Position numbers and translations under genes: made by a program
Assembly: GCA_019313505.1 (NCBI GenBank)
Contig: JAFDBA010000149.1
Coordinates: 1 to 5,948 of the forward strand
DNA: 5,948 nt
DNA from: Deltaproteobacteria bacterium
Lineage (GTDB): Bacteria; Desulfobacterota; Desulfobacteria; Desulfobacterales; UBA11574
Direction: 5' to 3'
Shown here: one piece after another, positions 1 through 5,948 of the stretch
Layout of the letters: each line of letters begins with the position of its first letter
Position numbering within the stretch: position 1 is the stretch's first letter
The notes under the pieces: generated by a model
Database searches by the model: none
Told to the model about the DNA's origin: nothing
What the model saw: the letters and a program-made list of their open reading frames with translations, nothing else

Positions 1-2
1 TT

Positions 3-86
3 TTTCTGAATCTGAAATCAACAACCGAAATTTTCATTGTTAACATCCAATCAATCTTAGTCATTGAAGGGATTTTAAAAGTATGA
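3..86 (+). CDS. Probable C-terminal tail of an upstream gene (partial, 5' end outside window)
   Basis: The third forward frame is open from the left edge to a TGA at 84-86, which overlaps the next gene's ATG (83-85) as ATGA. The 27 readable residues are mostly aliphatic (ending IEGILKV) and could form a closing beta strand or helix. Every other junction in the block is also an overlap, which is the main reason to believe this is coding and not a leader. The stretch is AT-rich and too short to assign to a family. The second frame is also open, to a TAA at 41-43, so an upstream gene ending there cannot be excluded. No function can be proposed. Confidence 0.45.
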   Translation, partial: FLNLKSTTEIFIVNIQSILVIEGILKV

Positions 87-1225
87 AAACCAACAGGAGT
101 AAAGTGGCATCGGCAAAATTTTTCACAAAACTGGGGTATAGCACCTGCTGGGAAGACCCTGAGGTGCTCAAGCTCGCCCTGGATGTGAATGATAATGACA
201 GGGTCCTGTCCATTACCTCCGGTGGAGACTTAAGTATCGGGCTTCTTCTGGAAAACCCTCTTCATATCGTAAGTATTGATTTGAATGCCGTTCAGAATTT
301 CTTACTTGAACTGAAACTTGCGTGTTTCAAGGGACTGGAATATCCGGAAATGCTGTCTTTTCTGGGGATTCACCCTTCCAACAAGCGGCTCCGTTTATTT
401 GAAAAACTCAAGCCTCATCTCAGCTGTTCCGCATTAACTTACTGGTCTCAGCATCCGGGCCTGATAAAAAATGGAGTGCTGTTCCAGGGAAAACAAGACC
501 ATTACTTCTTTCGTTTTGGCGAATTACTTCGAGTTTTTTCCGGTCGAAAAAAGATTGAGGCTCTTTTGACTCACAAAGACCTTTTTACTCAAAAGTGCTT
601 TTTTGATAATTTATGGAATTCCCGAAGATGGCGCTGGATCTTTGATTTTTTCTTCAGCAAAATGATAATGAGTCGGTATATGGATCCCGCACATTTCAGA
701 TTGGTAAAGGATGTTCGTTATGGTCCTCTGATTCGAAAACAGGTCGATCATGTTTTGAGAGATCTTCCCATATGGGAGAATTATTTTATTCACTGGGTGC
801 TGACAAAATCATATCCGGGCGGCGCCTGTATGCCTCCTTATCTGCAGGAGAACAACTTCGAGACAATTCGCAGTCGAGTCGATCGTATTACCATTGTAAG
901 TGAAGAAATCGAAACTTTTTTTACCCGGAAGAATTCCGGAACATTTTCAAAATTCAATTTTTCCAATATCTTTGACTGGATTGACGATCACAATTTTACG
1001 CTTCTTCTTCAAAGCATCGCCAAATCTGCATGTCAGAATGCAAGGTTATGCTATTACAATCTGCTTCGCCATCTTGTTGTACCGGATACCCTGACCGCTT
1101 TTAAGAGGAAACACACTCTTGCCATGAAGTTACTCCGTCAGAACCGGGCTATGGGATACACCAAATTTGAACTCTATGAAGTCAATCCAGTTTCGTTGAA
1201 CAGAAGGAGGTTGGAGGATAAATAA
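83..1225 (+). CDS. BtaA-like (DUF3419) SAM-dependent 3-amino-3-carboxypropyl transferase
   Basis: The 380-residue protein matches the DUF3419/BtaA family. BtaA moves the 3-amino-3-carboxypropyl group of S-adenosylmethionine to the hydroxyl of diacylglycerol, giving diacylglyceryl-homoserine, the precursor of the betaine lipid DGTS. Visible hallmarks are the N-terminal YSTCWEDPEVL (19-29), the SAM-binding loop VLSITSGGD (41-49), the acidic strand end DLNAVQ (66-71) followed by LLELKLA (74-80), and a C-terminal region with FDWI (297-300) and an Arg/Tyr-rich segment near 321-326. The family usually has Asn after GGD and Pro in DLNP; here these are Leu50 and Ala69. No signal peptide or clear membrane span is seen, so a peripheral cytoplasmic enzyme is likely. 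The start at 83 has GAAGGGA at 66-72, about 10 bases upstream. The stop TAA shares one base with the next ATG. No BtaB methyltransferase is adjacent, so the acceptor and final product are uncertain; family assignment is firm, substrate is not. Confidence 0.85.
   Translation: MKTNRSKVASAKFFTKLGYSTCWEDPEVLKLALDVNDNDRVLSITSGGDLSIGLLLENPLHIVSIDLNAVQNFLLELKLACFKGLEYPEMLSFLGIHPSNKRLRLFEKLKPHLSCSALTYWSQHPGLIKNGVLFQGKQDHYFFRFGELLRVFSGRKKIEALLTHKDLFTQKCFFDNLWNSRRWRWIFDFFFSKMIMSRYMDPAHFRLVKDVRYGPLIRKQVDHVLRDLPIWENYFIHWVLTKSYPGGACMPPYLQENNFETIRSRVDRITIVSEEIETFFTRKNSGTFSKFNFSNIFDWIDDHNFTLLLQSIAKSACQNARLCYYNLLRHLVVPDTLTAFKRKHTLAMKLLRQNRAMGYTKFELYEVNPVSLNRRRLEDK
1203..1217 (+). promoter_or_regulatory. Tandem Shine-Dalgarno sequences for the phosphotransferase gene
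   Basis: Two strong purine blocks lie inside the 3' end of the BtaA-like gene: AAGGAGG (1204-1210) and GGAGG (1213-1217). The second sits 7 bases before the ATG at 1225, an ideal spacing, and fixes that start. With the TAATG junction, it suggests efficient re-initiation on the second cistron. Confidence 0.8.
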
Positions 1226-3882
1226 TGTGTGAGAATCCAAGTTTGGTCGAAATTCAACTGAATCCGGTTTTTTCGAGTTCAAGCTCTTGTGCTCCTGATC
1301 CCGAACTGGTTGGAAACAAAGCCGCGAATCTTTGGCGGCTCTCAAGGCTGGGGATGTGTGTTCCGAGATGGTTCGTGATTGATCAAAATACGTTTGCAGA
1401 TATTTTGGGTCGCTGTCATATTAATATAAAAAAACTGATAGCGAGGCATGCCAACGGCCACGTGGGAGAAGTTTTTTTGGAAAAGCTTCTCTCATGCGGA
1501 CGACAAACACTGAATACGTTGGTCCGGAAACAGCTTGATGCTGATTTTAGCCACATTTCTCTTTTTTCCGTACGTTCCTCCGGCATCGATGAGGACTCGA
1601 AACATGCATCTTTTGCCGGTATGATGGACTCTTATCTTTTTGTTAACAGAGGAGATATAGTAGACAAAATTGCAGAATGTGCTGCGAGTGCCCTTTCTGA
1701 AAGAGCGATTCTTTATCGTCATGCTCGCGGGATTCCACTCTTTCCATTTCGCATCGCCGTCATTGTTCAGGAAATGATAGACAGCCGGAAAGCCGGAATC
1801 ATATTCACACGAAATCCGGTTTCAAACACATCCGATTACTTGATTAGCGCAGGGTTTGGAGTTGGCGAGGGCGTTGTATCCAACAGAGTAGAGACCGATA
1901 CATTCTGGATAGATTCTAAATCCGGCGAAGTTATCAGGTCCCGGATCCATACAAAAAAGACAAAGATGTCCATGGCGGAAGATTTACATGAAAACACCGC
2001 TGTCACTGCTATTAAAGCGTTCAACACGCCTGTCCTGACCTCTGATGAGATCCAAATCCTTTTCAAGATGATAAAAACCATAGAGTCGGATTTCGACGGG
2101 CCGCAAGATATCGAGTGGGCATTCGATCCATCCGGTATGCTTCACCTGCTTCAGACACGCCCGATAACATCGCAAGCAATAGATTCTGAAGATGTTACAG
2201 TGTGGGACAATTCCAATATTGTTGAAAGCTATCCAGGTGTCACAACACCCCTTACCTTTTCATTTGCAAGAAATGTCTATGAAAATGTCATGAAAAGAAC
2301 GGTTATTCGCCTTACACTTAATCGCAAGAGTGTTGAAAAAAGTTCACCCATTTTCGAGACGCTGATCGGGTATATTGACGGCAGGATCTACTACAACCTG
2401 ACCAACTGGTATAGCATGGTTTCTTTCAATCCCGCCCTGGCAAAGGACAAAACCGCCTGTAATCGTATGCTGGGAATCGAGGACAACTCAGCCGTCATTA
2501 CCCCAAAAGTTAAAATGTCATACATTTCTTATGCCACTCTTTTTTGGAAGTTCATTTTTAAAGGCTATTACCGGAGATATTTTTATCGTCGCTTTAAGAA
2601 AATTTATGTCCACAAGGCTGCAACCGATTTTGATGCCTATTCACCCAAAGCGCTATATGCCATTTTTAAAAACATGGAGGCGGACTTGTTTCATATCTGG
2701 CCGATTACCATAGAAAATGATATCTTTCTAATCTTCGCTTATGAGCTGATGAACCGGTTTTTCAATAAAACAGCCTTATCCGGTCGAGTGAAAAACCATC
2801 TCCTTCACCTTCTGTCTTTTACAGGCAATATGGAGAGTTTAAAACCGGTTCAGTCTGTATTGAATATCTGTAAAATGATTCAAGATAGTCCCGGTCTCAC
2901 GGTACTGTTCAATTTGGATGATAAAAAGTTTCTTCGATATCTTCGTGAAACATCCGAATATAGAGAAGTTTATGATGCTTTTTTAACCCATATTCAAAAA
3001 TATGGTGACAGAACCTTTCATGAGTTGAAGCTTGAGACAAAAACCATGAGTGATGATCCGACCATTTTGATTCGGGTGATTCGGCGTGAACTTTCCTGCG
3101 GGAACCAGTTGTCATTTAAAAGTGAGGGTTCATTGAATGATCATGTTCACGAAACGGATATTGAATCGGCAGCTGGTGATAATCCGTTGAAGCGATTCTT
3201 TTTTCGAATTCTTGTTAAAATTATTCGGAAAGGTATTGCTCACAGGGAAAACATGCGATTTGCCCGAACTCGAGCATATGGTCTGGTGAAACGCATATTT
3301 CGTTCCATAGGCCGATCTTTTCATCAAATTGGTTTCCTGGAGCAACGGGACGATATTTTTTTTCTGACCATGAATGAAATTTTTTCCATTATTAACGGAT
3401 CGGCGGTTAGTTTTGATTTCAAGCATACCGTTTGTATCCGTAAACAAAGATATTTGCGCCAAGGCCAATCCCCGACTCCCCCCAGCCGCCTTATAACCCG
3501 AGGAATGAACACCATGGACTTTCAGGATTCTTATAATTTGCAAACAACAACCATTGAAAATAAAGTTACGAATCTTCGTGGAATCGCCTGCTCACCCGGG
3601 CGGGCATCCGGTCAAGCCAGAATCGTGAGAACTCCCGACCCCGATCTGAGGATAGACGGAAAGATCCTAATTGCGGAAATGACGGATCCGGGCTGGGTTT
3701 TCCTTATGATGAGAGCTAAAGGATTGGTAGTGGAACGGGGCAGTGTGTTGTCACATACCGCCATAATTGGACGCGAACTCGGGATTCCGACAATTGTAGC
3801 GGTTAAGGATGCGACGAAACGTATTCCCGATGGCTCTGAGATATTTATTGATGGAAGTACAGGAGAAATCCGATGGCAATAA
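1225..3882 (+). CDS. PEP-synthase-like phosphotransferase (ATP-grasp + phospho-His domains, rifampicin phosphotransferase architecture)
   Basis: The 885-residue protein has three parts. Residues about 25-315 form a PPDK/PEP-synthase ATP-grasp domain: GNKAANL (30-36), VRSSGIDEDS (116-125) with SFAGMMDSYL (129-138), GVGEGVVSN (212-220), and QDIEW (294-298) through QTRPIT (310-315). Residues about 327-745 are a large helical middle region opening with WDNSN..E.YPGVTTPLT (327-344) and ending in DDIFFLT (709-715). Residues about 784-885 are the mobile PEP-utilizer domain with DPGW (821-824) and GSVLSHTAI (839-847), where His844 is the expected phosphate carrier. The PEP/pyruvate-binding TIM barrel of true PEP synthase is absent. 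In rifampicin phosphotransferase, which has this layout, ATP is split to AMP and phosphate and the beta-phosphate goes through the His to a hydroxyl on the acceptor. The middle region would bind the acceptor. Acceptor unknown; context with lipid enzymes suggests a lipid or headgroup alcohol, but this is inference. It overlaps the next gene by 10 bases. Confidence 0.87.
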   Translation: MCENPSLVEIQLNPVFSSSSSCAPDPELVGNKAANLWRLSRLGMCVPRWFVIDQNTFADILGRCHINIKKLIARHANGHVGEVFLEKLLSCGRQTLNTLVRKQLDADFSHISLFSVRSSGIDEDSKHASFAGMMDSYLFVNRGDIVDKIAECAASALSERAILYRHARGIPLFPFRIAVIVQEMIDSRKAGIIFTRNPVSNTSDYLISAGFGVGEGVVSNRVETDTFWIDSKSGEVIRSRIHTKKTKMSMAEDLHENTAVTAIKAFNTPVLTSDEIQILFKMIKTIESDFDGPQDIEWAFDPSGMLHLLQTRPITSQAIDSEDVTVWDNSNIVESYPGVTTPLTFSFARNVYENVMKRTVIRLTLNRKSVEKSSPIFETLIGYIDGRIYYNLTNWYSMVSFNPALAKDKTACNRMLGIEDNSAVITPKVKMSYISYATLFWKFIFKGYYRRYFYRRFKKIYVHKAATDFDAYSPKALYAIFKNMEADLFHIWPITIENDIFLIFAYELMNRFFNKTALSGRVKNHLLHLLSFTGNMESLKPVQSVLNICKMIQDSPGLTVLFNLDDKKFLRYLRETSEYREVYDAFLTHIQKYGDRTFHELKLETKTMSDDPTILIRVIRRELSCGNQLSFKSEGSLNDHVHETDIESAAGDNPLKRFFFRILVKIIRKGIAHRENMRFARTRAYGLVKRIFRSIGRSFHQIGFLEQRDDIFFLTMNEIFSIINGSAVSFDFKHTVCIRKQRYLRQGQSPTPPSRLITRGMNTMDFQDSYNLQTTTIENKVTNLRGIACSPGRASGQARIVRTPDPDLRIDGKILIAEMTDPGWVFLMMRAKGLVVERGSVLSHTAIIGRELGIPTIVAVKDATKRIPDGSEIFIDGSTGEIRWQ
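3861..3866 (+). promoter_or_regulatory. Ribosome binding site for the GNAT gene
   Basis: AGGAGA lies 6 bases before the ATG at 3873, inside the last codons of the phosphotransferase gene. It supports this start even though it creates a 10-base overlap. Confidence 0.75.
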
Positions 3883-5003
3883 TTCATTTTACATTTGATG
3901 CAACAAAAACGGAGACCTTTATAAAATTTGGTTATGATCTGTATTGTCATGATACAAGCTGGATTCCGCCGTTGAAAACAGAAATGCAAAAACAGTTTGC
4001 ACCTACTTTTATGTTCTATCAAAAGCCGGGAAATTCCCATCGACACTTCCTGGCTACAGCAGGAAAAAAAATTGTTGGACGTGTTTCTGCGATGTTCAAT
4101 CAGGACCTAAAGGATACAGACGGAACACCGGTCGGTACAATCGGATTTTTTGAGTGTATTCATGATGTTGATGTTGCACGAGACCTTTTGGATTATTCAA
4201 CAAACTGGCTGCGTGAAGAAAAAGGGGTCGGTCGCATCTGGGGACCGATGAATTTTGATATATGGCACGGGTATCGATTTATGACAAAAGGGTTTGATCA
4301 GAAGCTTTTTTACGGTGAGCCTTATAATAAGGCTTATTATCCGGATCATTTTGAAAGGCATGGTTTTATCCCCAAATATTATTGGGATTCTGTTGAGATT
4401 GCCGGGCGCAAACCTATTGAGAAAATGATTGCTTTCGGCAAACAGCGATACGAGCTTTTGGTGGACAGAGGATACCGCTTTACACGGTTGAATACAAAAC
4501 GACTTAAGGATGATTTGAAAAAGTTTCACTCCGTATTAACAAGGTCTTTTAATGGATTTATAGGATTTACACTTATCTCGCTTGAAGAGTTTATACAGCT
4601 TTTTGAAAAAAGCCGCCACGCATTTCATCCGGAGTTTTTCACGTTCATCCACGATGAAAAGAATGTCCTTGCGGGGTTTGCATCGGCACTCCTGGAACTT
4701 TCAGATGCCATTCGGTCCATGAACGGGAGGGATAATTGGCTGTCTATAATGAGATTTATTTACAATCGACAGCTTACAAATCGAATAAATTTTTACGTGG
4801 CCGGTATTACTCCAGAAGAAGAAAGGAAAAAGTCCGGTTTGGGGAGCGCCGGGTTGTATTTCATCGTCCGTCAGATTCTGAACAAAGGATACAACACAGT
4901 GATTTTTGCACTGATGGCAAAAGGAAATAGAGCACATAAACTCTTGGGAGAACATGCACAAGAACCCAGCCGAGAATATGCGCTTTTCGAGTTAAGTCTA
5001 TGA
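3873..5003 (+). CDS. GNAT-fold acyltransferase, YghO-like family
   Basis: The 376-residue protein looks like the YghO-type GNAT family. Typical signs are an N-terminal DLYCHDTSWIPPL (22-34), FLATAGKKIVGRVSAMFN (59-76) as the central GNAT strands, IGFFECIHD (90-98), and GRIWGPMNFD (120-129) followed by YNKAYYPDHFERHGF (151-165). The C-terminal part repeats GNAT-like features: a basic, Gly-rich possible CoA pyrophosphate loop RKKSGLGSAGL (318-328) and a closing REYALFEL (367-374). Length is normal for the family. GNAT enzymes transfer acyl groups from acyl-CoA or acyl-ACP to amines. Bacterial ceramide synthase of Caulobacter has been placed among GNAT-type acyltransferases, so long-chain N-acylation is possible here, but neither acyl donor nor amine acceptor can be read from sequence. 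It overlaps the phosphotransferase gene by 10 bases and the decarboxylase gene by ATGA, so it belongs to the same transcript. No signal peptide or obvious membrane span is seen. Confidence 0.78.
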   Translation: MAIIHFTFDATKTETFIKFGYDLYCHDTSWIPPLKTEMQKQFAPTFMFYQKPGNSHRHFLATAGKKIVGRVSAMFNQDLKDTDGTPVGTIGFFECIHDVDVARDLLDYSTNWLREEKGVGRIWGPMNFDIWHGYRFMTKGFDQKLFYGEPYNKAYYPDHFERHGFIPKYYWDSVEIAGRKPIEKMIAFGKQRYELLVDRGYRFTRLNTKRLKDDLKKFHSVLTRSFNGFIGFTLISLEEFIQLFEKSRHAFHPEFFTFIHDEKNVLAGFASALLELSDAIRSMNGRDNWLSIMRFIYNRQLTNRINFYVAGITPEEERKKSGLGSAGLYFIVRQILNKGYNTVIFALMAKGNRAHKLLGEHAQEPSREYALFELSL

Positions 5004-5902
5004 ATGGTAAAATTTCAATCAAGTATTTTGATCGTGTCCAGGGGAGGTTAAGGACAGAGCGTGTGTACGCAGGTGGATTCCTATACTGGTTATACAATTC
5101 CCGGTTGGGAAGCTTTAGCAACGAACTTGTCCTTCGGCAAAAATATGTTTCCCAACTTTATGGTTGGCTTCACAAGCAGCGTCTAAGCAGAAGAAAAATA
5201 AAACCATTTATCCGAAAGATGAACGTTAATGCGGATGAATTGATATGTCCGATCGAAGCGTTTGCAAGCTTCAACGATTTTTTTAAGCGTGATATTGATC
5301 TTTCAAAGCGACCCATTAACCAGAACCCTCATATATGTATTGCGCCGGTGGATGGTAAAATTCTTGCCTATCGATCTGTAGATCCGGATCGGACATTCCG
5401 AATCAAGCGAAGCACTTTTAACCTTCGTTTATTTCTCTGTGATGAGAGGCTCGTTAGAAAATTTATCCAAGGTACAATGGTTATTAGTCGTCTGAGTCTA
5501 ACGGATTACCATCGCTTTCATTTTCCGGATTTTGGTGTTCCAGGTGAAGCCATATCCATCAAGGGGAAGTACTATGCAAGTGGTCCTTACAATCTTCGAA
5601 CGTTGGTTCCGTTTTATTCGGAAAACTATCGAATGCTAACGCTTTTTGATTCCGAGCACTTTGGTCAAATTGCAATGGTTGAGATCGGCGCATTTACCGT
5701 TGGGTCCATTAAGCAAAGATATCGACCGAGAATTCATGTCGCAAAAGGCGCTCGAAAAGGATTCTTCGAAATCGGAGGGTCAACGGTTGTTTTACTATTT
5801 GAAAAAGGAAGAATTGAACTCGACAAGGATTTATATTTAAACACCAGGAATGAAATTGAGACCTATGTCCTTCTGGGTGACTCCATCGGGAGTACTCCGT
5901 GA
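5000..5902 (+). CDS. psd: Phosphatidylserine decarboxylase proenzyme (pyruvoyl-dependent)
   Basis: The 300-residue protein is a full-length member of the shorter phosphatidylserine decarboxylase group also found in clostridia. The family removes the carboxylate of phosphatidylserine at the inner membrane to give phosphatidylethanolamine. Visible motifs are FASFNDFFKRDI (88-99), RPI (104-106), PVDGKI (116-121) with Asp118, DYHRFH (169-174) with His171 and His174, and VGSI (234-237), then GGSTVVLLFEKG (259-270). By analogy with the E. coli Asp-His-Ser triad (D90, H147, S254), Asp118, His174 and Ser236 are the counterparts. Self-cleavage before Ser236 would give a beta chain of 235 and a pyruvoyl-bearing alpha chain of 65 residues. 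VGSI replaces the textbook LGST, which is a known variant in this subgroup. The ATG overlaps the preceding stop as ATGA and has only a three-base GAG as Shine-Dalgarno (4989-4991), so translation is probably coupled. No phosphatidylserine synthase is in view, and some family members act on other amino acids, so the substrate is likely but not proven to be phosphatidylserine. Confidence 0.92.
   Translation: MNGKISIKYFDRVQGRLRTERVYAGGFLYWLYNSRLGSFSNELVLRQKYVSQLYGWLHKQRLSRRKIKPFIRKMNVNADELICPIEAFASFNDFFKRDIDLSKRPINQNPHICIAPVDGKILAYRSVDPDRTFRIKRSTFNLRLFLCDERLVRKFIQGTMVISRLSLTDYHRFHFPDFGVPGEAISIKGKYYASGPYNLRTLVPFYSENYRMLTLFDSEHFGQIAMVEIGAFTVGSIKQRYRPRIHVAKGARKGFFEIGGSTVVLLFEKGRIELDKDLYLNTRNEIETYVLLGDSIGSTP
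5888..5892 (+). promoter_or_regulatory. Ribosome binding site for the gene starting at 5899
   Basis: GGGAG lies 6 bases before a GTG at 5899 and within the final codons of the decarboxylase gene. It is stronger than the site used by the decarboxylase itself and is the main support for a GTG-started gene here. Confidence 0.6.
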
Positions 5903-5948
5903 AAATAATTGATCAGAAAACGGTAGCTTATCGATACAGCAGACGGTT
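5899..5948 (+). CDS. N-terminus of a further operon gene (partial, runs off the window)
   Basis: A GTG at 5899-5901 overlaps the decarboxylase stop (TGA 5900-5902) as GTGA and opens a frame that stays open to the right edge. The first residues read MKIIDQKTVAYRYSRR, with no recognisable motif in so short a piece. The overlap style and good Shine-Dalgarno match the other junctions, so a translated gene is likely. Family and function cannot be judged; what it encodes would bear strongly on what the operon makes. Confidence 0.6.
   Translation, partial: MKIIDQKTVAYRYSRR

Noticed and set aside
31..65. Possible promoter before the BtaA-like gene (TTGTTA at 37-42 as a -35 element)
   Set aside because: No convincing -10 hexamer at the right spacing, and the region is probably coding sequence of an upstream gene.
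3471..3490. C-rich run in the phosphotransferase gene
   Set aside because: It encodes a Pro/Ser-rich linker before the phospho-His domain; the frame is intact, so there is no sign of a frameshift or regulatory element.
3130..3543. Minus-strand open frame of 137 codons
   Set aside because: It lies wholly inside the phosphotransferase gene, has no recognisable motif and no sensible operon context; it is an antisense shadow.
1225..3882. Annotation as true phosphoenolpyruvate synthase (ppsA)
   Set aside because: The C-terminal PEP/pyruvate-binding TIM barrel is missing and the protein ends just after the phospho-His domain, so it should not make PEP.
1225..3882. Annotation as a rifampicin resistance gene (rph)
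   Set aside because: Only the domain layout is shared; the acceptor-binding middle region cannot be matched by eye, and the neighbours are lipid enzymes.
3612..4046. Minus-strand open frame of 144 codons spanning the junction of two genes
   Set aside because: It is antisense to the conserved phospho-His domain and to the start of the GNAT gene, both well supported, and resembles no family.
4197..4529. Minus-strand open frame of 110 codons
   Set aside because: It is antisense to conserved GNAT-family segments, with low-complexity composition and no motif.
1..5948. Mobile elements, CRISPR repeats, tRNA/rRNA genes or terminators
   Set aside because: None seen. Genes overlap throughout and no hairpin plus T-run, direct-repeat array or RNA-gene signature stands out.

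Overview
This window is one compact, single-direction gene block on the + strand. It holds four complete coding regions, plus a probable gene tail at the left edge and a probable gene start at the right edge. Every junction is an overlap (about 4, 1, 10, 4 and 4 bases), so there is almost no non-coding DNA and the block reads as the middle of a polycistronic operon. GC content is mid-range (roughly 40-45 % by eye, not computed). Protein style, Shine-Dalgarno sequences and gene types point to a Gram-negative bacterium; Desulfobacterota (old Deltaproteobacteria) is my best guess, with low confidence, because there is no taxonomic marker here.

Layout: (1) 3-86, open frame that is probably the C-terminus of an upstream gene; (2) 83-1225, a BtaA-like/DUF3419 S-adenosylmethionine-dependent 3-amino-3-carboxypropyl transferase, the family that makes the homoserine headgroup of betaine lipids; (3) 1225-3882, a PEP-synthase-like phosphotransferase with an N-terminal ATP-grasp and a C-terminal phospho-histidine domain but no PEP/pyruvate TIM barrel, the architecture of rifampicin phosphotransferase; (4) 3873-5003, a GNAT-fold acyltransferase of the YghO-like type; (5) 5000-5902, a phosphatidylserine decarboxylase proenzyme with its self-cleavage serine and catalytic Asp/His in place; (6) 5899 to the edge, a GTG-started gene with a good ribosome binding site.

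Taken together, two enzymes belong to lipid-headgroup families (BtaA-like, Psd), one can transfer an acyl group to an amine, and one can phosphorylate an unknown acceptor. No BtaB-type N-methyltransferase and no phosphatidylserine synthase is visible. The most interesting reading is an undescribed polar-lipid pathway in which an aminocarboxypropyl group or other amino-acid headgroup is installed, decarboxylated by the Psd-like enzyme, and combined with phosphorylation and N-acylation steps. The order of steps and the substrates are inference only. The conservative alternative is that Psd simply makes phosphatidylethanolamine and its neighbours modify membrane lipids independently.
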